DNA of 51,154 nt from assembly GCA_964513975.1 (NCBI GenBank), contig CAZEON010000002.1, forward strand, positions 1 to 51,154. Reading direction: 5' to 3'. This DNA is from CAZVBV01 sp964513975. Lineage in GTDB: Bacteria; Patescibacteriota; Gracilibacteria; UBA4473. The first letter of the stretch is position 1; every line of letters begins with the position of its first letter. Of this stretch, positions 23,949 through 31,462 are shown one piece after another. Below the pieces are notes generated by a model. It searched no databases. It had not been told where the DNA came from and saw only the letters and a list, made by a program, of their open reading frames with translations. A program made the position numbers and the translations under genes.

Positions 23949-24391
23949 TCTCTTTCAAATAAATTTCTAAGTGCGCCTAATGTAGGGATTTCAAAATTTT
24001 CGTCAACGAGTTCGCTGAGTGGTCCAAGAATAAACGATCGATTGGCAATGCCTGGATGAGGAATTGTTAAATCTTCAGTCTTCACAATCTCGTCATCAAA
24101 AATCAAAATATCGAGATCCAATGTGCGATCGGACCAGCGTTTTTCTCGCACGCGTTCATGTTCGTTTTCCACTTTTTGCAATACCTTTAATAATTCCTCT
24201 GGCGTGAAATCAGTATCGATCTGCCAGACAGCATTCGAAAAATCATTCTTCGCAACACCGCCGTAGGGAGGATTGAGAAGGATGTTCGATTTCTGCACTA
24301 CATGAATGCTCTTTTCTTCTAAAGACACCTCTGCGCTCCGGAATATTTTTTCCGCATCTCCGATTGAGGAGCCGAGTCCGATGAAAATCAT
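23945..24391 (-). CDS. folK: 6-hydroxymethyl-dihydropterin pyrophosphokinase
   Basis: 148 aa. Transfers pyrophosphate from ATP to 6-hydroxymethyl-7,8-dihydropterin. Start at MIFIGLGSSIGDAEKIF (24391) gives the conserved first strand LGSNxGD-like; the longer frame is overlapping sequence of the SMR gene. Seen: NAVWQIDTDFTPEELL, ENEHERVREKRWSDRTLDLDILIFDD (the R-W--RTLDLDIL Mg/ATP signature), and LTIPHPGIANRSFILGPL. Start overlaps the SMR stop by 4 bp. Confidence 0.95.
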   Translation of the reverse strand: MIFIGLGSSIGDAEKIFRSAEVSLEEKSIHVVQKSNILLNPPYGGVAKNDFSNAVWQIDTDFTPEELLKVLQKVENEHERVREKRWSDRTLDLDILIFDDEIVKTEDLTIPHPGIANRSFILGPLSELVDENFEIPTLGALRNLFERE

Positions 24392-24705
24392 TTTGTAGGC
24401 CACTGAATGAGAAGAATTCCGAAAAGAATAGCGGCAATTCCAATCCATTGAAGAATCGAGAGTTTATCTCCAAAATAAAAAACTCCAATCAAAGGGACAA
24501 CAATCATTGCCGTTCCATACCAAATAGCGTTTCCTATAGAAAAATTTTCGTATTGAAACATTTTTGAAAGAAAAAATATTACCAGTGCGAAACAGGCCAT
24601 TGCAACGGCTAATAGCGGCCACTCCTGAGTGAGGGCATATTTTTTAGCGAGACTTACTCCTGCTAAATCAAATACCAACACGATTCCGAGGTAAAACCAA
24701 AACAT
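24388..24705 (-). CDS. small multidrug resistance (SMR/EamA-type) membrane protein
   Basis: 105 aa with four membrane helices: YLGIVLVFDLAGVSLAKKYA, LLAVAMACFALVIFFLSKMF, IGNAIWYGTAMIVVPLIGVF and LQWIGIAAILFGILLIQW. The order, the short loops and the final LGI-GILLI-type helix are those of SMR (EmrE-like) proteins, which function as dimers coupling export to proton entry. The membrane-embedded Glu of EmrE helix 1 is not at the usual place (an Asp, in VFDLAG, is), so drug export is not assured; it may carry another solute. First gene of the SMR-folK-folE unit. Confidence 0.75.
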   Translation of the reverse strand: MFWFYLGIVLVFDLAGVSLAKKYALTQEWPLLAVAMACFALVIFFLSKMFQYENFSIGNAIWYGTAMIVVPLIGVFYFGDKLSILQWIGIAAILFGILLIQWPTK

Positions 24706-24707
24706 GT

Positions 24708-26027
24708 TTATTCAAAAAAAGTATCGACCAATTTTTCTGCGAGTCCTGTGTAGGTTTCTGGTGTGAGTTTTTTCAGACGTTTCTTTTCTTTGTCCGGTAA
24801 TGTTGTCTGATCAATGAACTTCCGCACTTCATCGAGTGAGAGTTTCTTTCCTCGAGAAAATTTCTTCAATTCATCGTACGCATCTGCGTTTCCGTGTGCC
24901 CTGAGAACCGTTTGCACGGCTTCAGTGAGTACTTCTGGAGCGCTTTCCAAATCAGCTCGCAGAACGTCTTCTTTGAGTTCTAATTTTCCAAGTCCTTTCA
25001 AGAGTGACTTCAATCCAAGAAGAAAATGTCCAAAGACGAGTCCGAAATTTCTTTGCAAGGTTGAATCGGTGAGATCTCTTTGCCACCGAGAAATGGGGAG
25101 TTCGTCCGCGAGCGTTCGAGCGATCCCTCGAGACATCTTGAAGTTTCCTTCAGCGTTCTCGAAATCAATTGGGTTTACTTTGTGTGGCATTGTCGATGAT
25201 CCGACTTCTCCTTTCACGACCTTTTGTCCGAAGTATCCAAGCGATACATATCCCCAAATATCTCGGCAGAGATCGATGAGAATGCTTTCGGTCAGGGTCA
25301 CTTCATTCAAGAGTGCAACCTGTCCATCGTGTGATTCGATTTGTGTGGTGAGTGGATTCCATGAGCATCCGAGTTTTTCTTCCACGAATTCTTGAGAGAA
25401 TTTAATCCAATCTACCTTCGGGAATGCTGCTACGTGCGCGGCATAGGTTCCAGTAGCTCCGTTGAATTTCGCGAAGACGGGCATTTGCGCCAATGTCTGG
25501 AAACTCTGCGTGAGCCCAAAGAGAAACACACTCATTTCTTTTCCCATTGTTGAAGGTGTTGCCGTCTGTCCGTGTGTTCGGCAGAGAATCGGCGTTCCTT
25601 TCCATTCTCGTGTTTTTCCATACAAGTCATCGAGTACGAGTCCCACGGTATCGAGTACAACGGTCATTCCTTCCCTCAGCATGAGAGCGTAGGCAGTGTT
25701 GTTGATATCTTCTGACGTGCATGCAAAATGCAACCACGGCCAGTGTTTCTTGTCAGTATACTTTCTTAAAAACATTTCCACAGCTTTTACATCGTGGTTT
25801 GTTTTTTTCTCAATGTCTTTAATCGCTTTGAATTCTTTTGGTCCAAAGTTTTCTCCAAGTTTTCGTAATTTTGCAGGTACTTTTGGTGCGAGATCTTTCT
25901 CTGCTAAAAAGTATAACCATTCAATTTCAACGATGGTTCTGTTTCGAGCGAGTCCGAATTCCGAAAAAATCGGTTCAAGTTCTTTTACTTTTTCACTGTA
26001 CCGGTCGTCGAGGGGTGAGAGGGACAT
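24708..26027 (-). CDS. purB: adenylosuccinate lyase
   Basis: 439 aa. Fumarase/aspartase superfamily; cleaves adenylosuccinate to AMP and SAICAR to AICAR in purine synthesis. Seen: SPLDDRYSEKVKELEPIFSE start, HDVKAVEMFLR, CTSEDINNTAYALMLR, CRTHGQTATPSTMGKE, and the signature loop VGSSTMPHKVNPIDFENAEG. It belongs to the longer E. coli-like PurB subgroup. It lies 3 bp upstream of the SMR-folK-folE genes, so they probably form one transcript. Confidence 0.96.
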   Translation of the reverse strand: MSLSPLDDRYSEKVKELEPIFSEFGLARNRTIVEIEWLYFLAEKDLAPKVPAKLRKLGENFGPKEFKAIKDIEKKTNHDVKAVEMFLRKYTDKKHWPWLHFACTSEDINNTAYALMLREGMTVVLDTVGLVLDDLYGKTREWKGTPILCRTHGQTATPSTMGKEMSVFLFGLTQSFQTLAQMPVFAKFNGATGTYAAHVAAFPKVDWIKFSQEFVEEKLGCSWNPLTTQIESHDGQVALLNEVTLTESILIDLCRDIWGYVSLGYFGQKVVKGEVGSSTMPHKVNPIDFENAEGNFKMSRGIARTLADELPISRWQRDLTDSTLQRNFGLVFGHFLLGLKSLLKGLGKLELKEDVLRADLESAPEVLTEAVQTVLRAHGNADAYDELKKFSRGKKLSLDEVRKFIDQTTLPDKEKKRLKKLTPETYTGLAEKLVDTFFE

Positions 26028-26032
26028 AATTT

Positions 26033-26188
26033 AATGAATAATGAGTAATGAAGAATGAATAATAAAAGCAGATTCAATATACTGGAAAGAGAGAGATTTT
26101 CAATTGTCAATTTTCGATTTTCGAATGAAAAATAAAAAACTCCAAATTCTAAAAACTATGAACTGTTAACTCTAAACTATGAACTATC
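26033..26188. repeat. three heptad-repeat blocks between purB and holB
   Basis: Three themes side by side, all with a 7-bp period: AATGAAT, AATGAGT (26033-26067); TTTTCAA, TTGTCAA (26097-26124); AACTATG, AACTGTT (26154-26188). The last block runs into the final codons of the polymerase subunit gene. No gene or other structure is seen in the gap. Confidence 0.75.
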
Positions 26189-26945
26189 CCGTAATCTTCA
26201 CTGCCAATCGCTCCAGAGTGAATCGGGTATTCTGGTTTTTGGAAACGGCTTGATGGGTCTCAAAAAGGATCGGAAGAAATTTTCTATATTGTTCAAAAAA
26301 TCGAGCATGAAGGATGCAATTTTCTAAAAAATCAAAGAACACCGATCGATCAATCTTCTTGTTTTTATTGTCCTTGGATTGTTTATCTAGCGCATCGATG
26401 GTCTGAAACTTTCCAATGAGATTTTTACTATTAAAGAAAGACTGAATCTCTTCTGAAATTTCAAAATCAATTTCTTCTTTTGGGAGTCTAATAACCGTCA
26501 TTCGAGAGATAATCGTGTCGAGAAGTTGATGATGATTCTTTGTCGTAAAGAGAAAAACAGCACTTGCCGGCGGTTCCTCAATCAGCTTCAACAATGCGTG
26601 CGGAGCATCTCGTGACACGCGCTCAAAGTTCTCCAAAATAATGATTCTGTACTTCCCTTCGTTTGGTTTTTGGTGTGCCCAACGAATCATGCCAAAGGCA
26701 TTTTCATATTCTCCTTGATCATCTTTTTTGGCACGATCAGACCAATCAATTTTGAAACTTTTTCCTTTATCCTTAAACACTAATGTGTCGAGATGAATTC
26801 CTTTCTCGATTTTCTCACGACTCGCTCCTTGCAATTGACTCGCTGTTTCGAGCGCAATATCAAGGGCTTCGGGACCACCAGAAAGAAGCACCCGTTGAGG
26901 GAATACTTCCGACGTAATCCATTTATCGATTTGTTGAGGAATCAT
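26184..26945 (-). CDS. holB: DNA polymerase III delta' subunit (clamp-loader, holB-type)
   Basis: 253 aa AAA+-derived protein of the clamp loader. The Walker A region is replaced by LLSGGPEALDIALETASQL (no GKS/T Lys), as in non-ATPase delta' subunits. Then RWAHQKPNEGKYRIIILENFERVSRDAPHALLK gives the Walker-B-like strand (ILENFE) and EEPPASAVFLFTTKNHHQLLDTIISR holds the SRC-like arginine finger region (SRM here). Shorter than E. coli HolB, lacking much of the C-terminal collar. A divergent DnaX paralog is less likely because zinc ligands and the P-loop are missing. Confidence 0.82.
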   Translation of the reverse strand: MIPQQIDKWITSEVFPQRVLLSGGPEALDIALETASQLQGASREKIEKGIHLDTLVFKDKGKSFKIDWSDRAKKDDQGEYENAFGMIRWAHQKPNEGKYRIIILENFERVSRDAPHALLKLIEEPPASAVFLFTTKNHHQLLDTIISRMTVIRLPKEEIDFEISEEIQSFFNSKNLIGKFQTIDALDKQSKDNKNKKIDRSVFFDFLENCILHARFFEQYRKFLPILFETHQAVSKNQNTRFTLERLAVKITG

Positions 26946-27007
26946 GAGACAGTTAACAGTTTATAGCTTTTATTGAGTAGTTAAAGTTAAAGAGTTCCCC
27001 TTCTTTT

Positions 27008-27113
27008 GTCATTCCGGGCTTGTTCCGGAATCAGACCTTTTGTTTCAGAACTTGCTACACTCTTACAAACAATAATTTTGGGACGCTTGATCCTGAAATA
27101 AATTCAGGATGAC
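27008..27113. repeat. pair of GTCAT-type hairpin repeats in opposite orientation
   Basis: GTCATTCCGGGCTTGTTCCG followed by GAATC (27008-27033) and GATCCTGAAAT followed by ATTCAGGATGAC (27089-27113). Both are hairpins; the second is the reverse orientation, so the pair forms a large inverted repeat downstream of the DUF4349 operon. Confidence 0.6.
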
Positions 27114-27126
27114 AATTCAAAAAATA

Positions 27127-27228
27127 TTACAGGCTCAATGCTCCATGTGGAGTAAGTGCCGCCCACGCCACCACCAATCCTGCGATGGCAGCGAAGGCAA
27201 CAACAATTTTTAAAATTAATTTTTTCAT
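27127..27228 (-). CDS. 33-aa hydrophobic peptide coupled to DUF4349 gene
   Basis: MKKLILKIVVAFAAIAGLVV starts a 33-residue peptide that is one membrane helix or a signal-like segment, ending ALTPHGALSL. Its ATG overlaps the TAA of the DUF4349 gene (TAATG), a typical re-initiation junction, which is the main support that it is translated. It could be a small membrane partner of the upstream protein. Confidence 0.5.
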   Translation of the reverse strand: MKKLILKIVVAFAAIAGLVVAWAALTPHGALSL

Positions 27229-28178
27229 TATTTTTTCTTTTTTGTGGCTTTCTTTTTATCAACAAATTTTACTTTCAAAATCCAAAGAACGATCAATGCT
27301 GGCACCCAAAGTGGGATGTAAGCAATAACCTTAATGAGTTTGTCAGCAAGATCGTGTGCGCTTCCGATTAAATCATTGATTGCCATTCTCCATGATTTTG
27401 TGAATGTCCAGTGTGGATCAGAGATATCTCCGATTTGTGTTTCTGGCATGAGAGAGAGATTGAGTGTTGAATGACTCACGTTTACGTCTCGTCGTGATTG
27501 CATTCGTTCAAGGTTCTCAATCTGGTTCTGTACACTTGAAAGTTCTCGATCAACAGCGAGTACATCGCCAAGATCTTTTGTTTCTCGATCCATCAATTCT
27601 CTGAGTCGATCTCGTCGAGATTTTAAATTCTTCAATTGATTCTCAGTATCTGAGTACTGAGCTGTAATATCGTTTGTAGAAATGTTTTCAGATTTCTTCA
27701 CTCCGAGGAAAGCAAGTTTTTCCATCGCTTCATCGAGCTTGTCAAAAGGAACGCGAACCGTGAAGTTGTAAGATAAAACACCAGGGCGAACTTCCCAAGA
27801 ATTCATGTTTGTAATTTCTCCTTTGAGCGTAGCGATTTGTGCTTCTGCTTCGCCTCGAGCTTTTTCAGTATCGGCTACTTCAACAGAAATACTTCCGTTT
27901 TTAATAATTTTTCGATCTTCGGCATTTGGAACGTATCCGTTATTTGTTTCTGCGAAATATCCACCACCACTTCGACCTGCCATCATCATTTTTGGGGCAC
28001 GTGCCATATCCATATCCATGGTCATGCTTTCTTCCATCATACCTCCACGATCATATGAAGTGGCGAAATGATGCACGTTATTATTTCCAAAAAGCCACCA
28101 TCCAGCGCAAAGAACGACGATGATAACGAGGAAATGTTTGAGAACAAATTTGTTTAAAGACGACCATAAAATTTTCAT
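27228..28178 (-). CDS. DUF4349 membrane-anchored protein
   Basis: 316 aa from ATG 28178 (MKILWSSLNKFVLKHF). One N-terminal membrane helix (FLVIIVVLCAGWWLFG), a Met-rich low-complexity stretch (about residues 47-67, MMEESMTMDMDMARAPKMMM), then the DUF4349 domain: RKIIKNGSISVEVADTEKA, SYNFTVRVPFDKLDEAMEKL, a long coiled coil ENQLKNLKSRRDRLRELMDR, and a C-terminal membrane helix (IPLWVPALIVLWIL) with a Lys-rich tail. Family function is not established; members are exported coiled-coil proteins of the cell envelope. The Met-rich segment could bind copper, which is only a suggestion. Confidence 0.85.
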   Translation of the reverse strand: MKILWSSLNKFVLKHFLVIIVVLCAGWWLFGNNNVHHFATSYDRGGMMEESMTMDMDMARAPKMMMAGRSGGGYFAETNNGYVPNAEDRKIIKNGSISVEVADTEKARGEAEAQIATLKGEITNMNSWEVRPGVLSYNFTVRVPFDKLDEAMEKLAFLGVKKSENISTNDITAQYSDTENQLKNLKSRRDRLRELMDRETKDLGDVLAVDRELSSVQNQIENLERMQSRRDVNVSHSTLNLSLMPETQIGDISDPHWTFTKSWRMAINDLIGSAHDLADKLIKVIAYIPLWVPALIVLWILKVKFVDKKKATKKKK

Positions 28179-28339
28179 TTTTTGAGGGTTAAAAAATCGC
28201 TTTAAAGGTACGTGTTGAGAAAGATTCGTCAAGAGTAAGTATCCACCGGTAAAACCGGTAGTCTTAATGGGAATCCGCCTAGAAGGTCACCAACCTACCA
28301 AATAAAATCTAATTGATCACCATCTCCTCGACGATCTTT

Positions 28340-28720
28340 TTACCATTGATTCCGAATGTACTTTTTTATTCGTTCCTTATCTAAACCACTCGTTCGAACA
28401 AAATATCCTCGACTCCAAAAACTTTTTTGACTTATCGTTCGTTTTTCCCTAAACTCATTATGTAGTCGAATTGCGCTTTCCCCTTTCATGAAGCCCATCA
28501 CTTCTGCTACGCTCAGCTTTGACGGGATCGAAAGCAACATGTGGACATAGTCAACACAAACTGATCCCTCTTCAATTTTTACACTCTTTTGTCCCGCCAA
28601 TTCTCGTAAAATTTCTCCTAATCTTTTTTGTACTTGTCCATACAAAATTTTTTTTCGATATTTCGGCACAATTACTATGTGGTAATCACATTTCCATATT
28701 ACGTGACTTATTTTTTCCAT
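28340..28720 (-). CDS. tnpA: IS200/IS605-type Y1 transposase (TnpA), HUH motif altered
   Basis: 126 aa. MEKISHVIWKCDYHIVIVPK, the KSFWSRGYFVRTSGLDKERI segment and the Tyr helix KKYIRNQ match IS200-type single-strand transposases; the catalytic Tyr is present. The metal-binding HUH motif, normally DHVHML, reads DYVHML (codon TAT where His CAT/CAC is expected), so one of two metal ligands is lost by a single-base change. C-terminus ends soon after the Tyr helix. It may therefore be inactive and only a source of palindromes, or a variant. Confidence 0.85.
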   Translation of the reverse strand: MEKISHVIWKCDYHIVIVPKYRKKILYGQVQKRLGEILRELAGQKSVKIEEGSVCVDYVHMLLSIPSKLSVAEVMGFMKGESAIRLHNEFREKRTISQKSFWSRGYFVRTSGLDKERIKKYIRNQW

Positions 28721-28736
28721 TTTTTTATTTAATAAA

Positions 28737-28928
28737 AATCCCCGCCCTAACGGGACGGGAAATTTCTAGTAGATTAGTAAATATCCCTGGGCTTACGCCA
28801 CAGGGCATTTCAACTGAATTCAAGCGAAGCTTGTCCTAATTTTGTTTTGGATAACAAAACTTCATTAGGATTTTTTCCATCCCTCGCCCTGACGGGACGG
28901 GGAATTTCTAGCGGATTATTAAAGAACT
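28737..28928 (+). repeat. REP-like palindrome cluster (source copy of the mod-res insertion)
   Basis: Two related units, CCCGCCCTAACGGGACGGG plus AATTTCTAGTAGATTA (28741-28775) and CTCGCCCTGACGGGACGGGG plus AATTTCTAGCGGATTA (28882-28919), bracket a CCCTGGGC/GCCACAGGG hairpin and a CCTAAT/ATTAGG stem-loop. Bases 28776-28928 match 15257-15409 with one difference. Adjacent to the transposase start. Confidence 0.85.
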
Positions 28929-29037
28929 ACAAAATAGCGAATTCCCGCTTCTTTGTACTCTTATTGCCGGAACAGTTAAACCTTGAGGATTCCACCGGCA
29001 GAGCCGGTGGCTTACTATTTACCAGTTATTATGTTCT

Positions 29038-29063
29038 GTCATCCCCGTGCAAACGGGAACCCA
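29038..29063. repeat. GTCAT-type hairpin repeat
   Basis: GTCATCCCCGTGC followed by AAACGGGAACCCAG; the CCCGT/ACGGG arms pair. Same design as the other GTCAT repeats of the window. Confidence 0.5.
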
Positions 29064-29286
29064 GTTCTTTTTATTCTTAAAATTGATAATTATTTAATGT
29101 ATAAGCAGAGTGAGAGTTTTTCTCATTCTGAACGAAGTTATTCCCCTAGGAGTCACTTTCCTTCGAATGGAAAGCCCTCTAGAAGCATCGTTCTTTCACA
29201 AATAACCTGATTATTAACCATAAAATTTTGTAGTATGAAAAATTTATTAATCAACAGACGATTGTTCGTATCATTTTCCCCTTCTT

Positions 29287-29601
29287 TTGTCTGGAAAAAA
29301 AATCTATTTTCTTGCAACTTTAACCGTCCTGAGTATCCCCGTTCTCCTCACAGAATGGTGGTGGGGATTCATTGTCGTCGGAATTGTGACGATATTTGTT
29401 TTTTCTTACTGGCTTGGAAGAGTTCTTCCCGGAATATTGGGAAACCTTGCAGAAGCTTTGGGAAATGGAATTGGAATGACTCTATTTGGACCAGGAGGTC
29501 CATTTGCCCCTGATTCTCCTGATGGCCTCGGATATGCAATTGGGTCCTTATTCTCCCCCAATGTCATAAAACCAGAAAAAAATGTCATGCCAGAAGGATA
29601 A
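29287..29601 (+). CDS. small membrane protein, start unclear (possible A8 frameshift)
   Basis: 104 aa if TTG 29287 is used: SGKKIYFLATLTVLSIPVLL, EWWWGFIVVGIVTIFVFSYW give two membrane helices, then a Gly-rich GNGIGMTLFGPGGPFAPDSP tail and a polar end. An ATG at 29235 opens another frame (MKNLLINRRLFVSFSPSFVWKK) that leads into a run of eight A (29295-29302); a shift at that run would join both parts into one protein. So either a TTG start or a frameshift in a slippery run. Family not recognised. Followed closely by a terminator. Confidence 0.55.
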   Translation: MSGKKIYFLATLTVLSIPVLLTEWWWGFIVVGIVTIFVFSYWLGRVLPGILGNLAEALGNGIGMTLFGPGGPFAPDSPDGLGYAIGSLFSPNVIKPEKNVMPEG

Positions 29602-29621
29602 GACGCTTCTATTATTGAATG

Positions 29622-29668
29622 CCCTATTTATGCTTGTATTATACTTGCATAAATAGGGTTTCTTTTTT
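29622..29668 (+). terminator. strong intrinsic terminator overlapping a tsaD promoter
   Basis: CCCTATTTATGC (29622-29633) and GCATAAATAGGG (29647-29658) form a 12-bp stem followed by TTTCTTTTTT. The loop and 5' flank also read as a promoter, TTGAAT (29615-29620) and TATTAT (29637-29642), 16-bp spacer, for tsaD. Confidence 0.8.
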
Positions 29669-29681
29669 ATGTTCCACACCG

Positions 29682-30698
29682 ATGAAAATCCTCGCCTTTG
29701 AAACCTCTTGTGATGATACCGCCGTGGCGGTAGTGGAGGATGGTGTGAAAGTACTCGCGAATGTCAGACAAACGCAAACCGAGCATCACGAGTACGGAGG
29801 AGTGGTTCCTGAAATCGCTGCCCGACTGCATGCGGAGAACTGGAGAGCCGTACTCAAACAATGTTTGAATGAAGCGAATGTAACCATTGAAGATATCGAT
29901 GCGATTGCCGTAACGCAAGGACCTGGATTACAAACTTCGTTATTAACAGGAACGACCGCAACGAGTTTCTTGTCGTTGATGAAGAATAAACCCCTCATCC
30001 CTGTCCATCATATTCTTGGACACATGGCGTCAGTCGCGCTCGATCGTGAAGTGAAAGATTTTGAGTTTCCAGCACTTACCTTTACCGCGTCAGGGGGACA
30101 CTCTGATTTTTATATTTGTGAAAATTTCACAGATGTCCAAAAGGTCGGACAGACTATTGATGATGCTTTGGGCGAGGCATTTGATAAGTGTGCCAAGATG
30201 CTCGGACTCGGATACCCAGGAGGACCGATTGTTTCTGAGTTAGCGGAAACGGGTGATCCAACCACGTTTGCTTTTCCAGTGATTATGCTCGAACCCGATT
30301 CTCTAAATTTTTCTTTCTCTGGACTCAAGGCAGCCATTTATAGAACCATTGAAGCGTGCGAAGATCCAACTGACGAAACGTTTATCGCAAATGTTTGTGC
30401 GAGTTTCCAAGAAACAGTTGTAAAAACCTGTGTGAAGAAACTTGAACGAGCGTTTGAGAAACATCCTGAGGTGAAATCGTTTCACTTCGTGGGAGGCGTG
30501 TCGGCGAATAAACAACTTCGGGAAGCGCTGAAACAAGTATGTAATGAATGGGAAAAGAAATTTTTCACAACAAATAAATTTGAATATTCCACCGATAACG
30601 CGGCAATGATTGGAAGTGTCGCGTATTTTTTGTATGAGAAAAATCCAGAGATCGCAAAAATACAGTTTATAGATGCAAATCCTCGATTGGTAATCTAA
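29682..30698 (+). CDS. tsaD: tRNA threonylcarbamoyladenosine synthase subunit TsaD
   Basis: 338 aa ASKHA-fold protein that, with TsaB and TsaE, transfers threonylcarbamoyl to A37 of ANN-decoding tRNAs. ATG 29682 (MKILAFETSCDDTAVAVVED) gives the standard start; a longer frame begins in the terminator and is not coding. Seen: HHEYGGVVPEIAARLH, AVTQGPGLQTSLLTG, the metal-binding VHHILGHMAS, SGGHSDFY, ALGEAFDKCAKMLGLGYPGG and the late GGVSANKQLRE with STDNAAMIG. TsaB and TsaE are not in the window. The only gene between two repeat-rich gaps. Confidence 0.96.
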   Translation: MKILAFETSCDDTAVAVVEDGVKVLANVRQTQTEHHEYGGVVPEIAARLHAENWRAVLKQCLNEANVTIEDIDAIAVTQGPGLQTSLLTGTTATSFLSLMKNKPLIPVHHILGHMASVALDREVKDFEFPALTFTASGGHSDFYICENFTDVQKVGQTIDDALGEAFDKCAKMLGLGYPGGPIVSELAETGDPTTFAFPVIMLEPDSLNFSFSGLKAAIYRTIEACEDPTDETFIANVCASFQETVVKTCVKKLERAFEKHPEVKSFHFVGGVSANKQLREALKQVCNEWEKKFFTTNKFEYSTDNAAMIGSVAYFLYEKNPEIAKIQFIDANPRLVI

Positions 30699-30708
30699 CC
30701 TCTCCTTA

Positions 30709-30830
30709 TCATTCCGAGCGTAGCCAAGGAATCCCTTCCTTGGCACAAGATAAAATAAAACGATTTCTCCACTTCGGTCGAAATGACAATAAAAAAATGG
30801 AAAATTGACAATTGGCAATCGAAAATTCTG
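30709..30830. repeat. GTCAT-type repeat followed by heptad block
   Basis: ATCATTCCGAGCGTAGCCAA begins, GGTCGAAATGAC ends a 80-bp composite hairpin repeat (30709-30788). Then heptads AATTGAC, AATTGGC, AATCGAA (30803-30823) lead up to the stop of the yggT gene. Confidence 0.65.
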
Positions 30831-31091
30831 TTACATCAACTTCAACAGCAACTCGACCGATATATTTCTCACAACGGCAAGAAGGATAATGAGAAGAATC
30901 GGTGAAAAATCGAACATCCCAATCCGCGCCCAGCGAAAAGGACGAAGGAGTGGAACAACAATCTGATCAAGCATCATTCCAAGTTTGCTTTTCTTTTCTG
31001 AAAACCATGACAACACAACACTTATAAATACTGCCCAAAACAAAAGTTGTGACAATATGGAAACAAAAGAAATCAGAAATTTTATAATCAT
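30831..31091 (-). CDS. YggT family membrane protein
   Basis: 86 aa. Two membrane segments (FLISFVSILSQLLFWAVFISVVLSWF and LLIILLAVVRNISVELLL) with the YggT core between: MMLDQIVVPLLRPFRWARIG (P-L-P-R-I---G pattern). YggT proteins are linked to osmotic tolerance and, in some bacteria and plastids, to division or cofactor assembly; the exact role is open. Start overlaps the DUF5665 stop by 4 bp. Confidence 0.82.
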   Translation of the reverse strand: MIIKFLISFVSILSQLLFWAVFISVVLSWFSEKKSKLGMMLDQIVVPLLRPFRWARIGMFDFSPILLIILLAVVRNISVELLLKLM

Positions 31092-31420
31092 CGAATACCG
31101 TTTTGCGGTGTATAGAGTTTAATCGCATCAAGCACTTCTTCGAAGTATTGCCCAATGAGTGGGAAATCTACCATCTTTGTCAAAAACCATACCAAGAGAG
31201 CCACTACCACGGTCATTCCTATCAAGATCCCAAGCCCTCGGAACACTCCTGCCCAGAAATTAATCCACATGATACGCCATGGAGAACGAAGATATCTGAC
31301 GAAGTCTGAGAATCCAGCTCCATCGAGAACCTGCTTCAGTTTGTGAAACTCTTTTTGAGCCACTTCTATATCCTTTGAGTTTTGAGGCGCCTTTTTGAAA
31401 GCTTTCATAATTTTATTCAC
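31088..31420 (-). CDS. DUF5665 membrane protein
   Basis: 110 aa (a start at the next ATG, 31408, is equally possible). Pattern FHKLKQVLDGAGFSDFVRYL then SPWRIMWINFWAGVFRGLG and a membrane segment ILIGMTVVVALLVWFLTKM, then PLIGQYFEEVLDAI: this is the DUF5665 consensus, common in Patescibacteria and Firmicutes, function unknown. Forms a coupled pair with yggT. Divergent from uvrC with 42 bp between starts. Confidence 0.75.
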   Translation of the reverse strand: MNKIMKAFKKAPQNSKDIEVAQKEFHKLKQVLDGAGFSDFVRYLRSPWRIMWINFWAGVFRGLGILIGMTVVVALLVWFLTKMVDFPLIGQYFEEVLDAIKLYTPQNGIR

Positions 31421-31462
31421 GATGTAATTTTAATTTTTTCACTAAAAAAGTAAACTCCTTCC

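Larger units (their letters stand above)
28236..29020 (-). mobile_element. degenerate IS200-type element with flanking palindromes
   Basis: Bounds are approximate. Two similar hairpins flank the region: ACCGGT-AAA-ACCGGT (28245-28259) and CCACCGGC-AGA-GCCGGTGG (28992-29010), each beside a GTAAG/TTAC-type flank. Between them lie the Y1 transposase gene and a cluster of REP-like palindromes. IS200/IS605 elements carry subterminal hairpins and no inverted terminal repeats, which fits. Confidence 0.55.

Noticed and set aside
24388..24705. Proven EmrE-type drug exporter
   Set aside because: The membrane Glu of helix 1 is not in its usual position; only the SMR fold is claimed.
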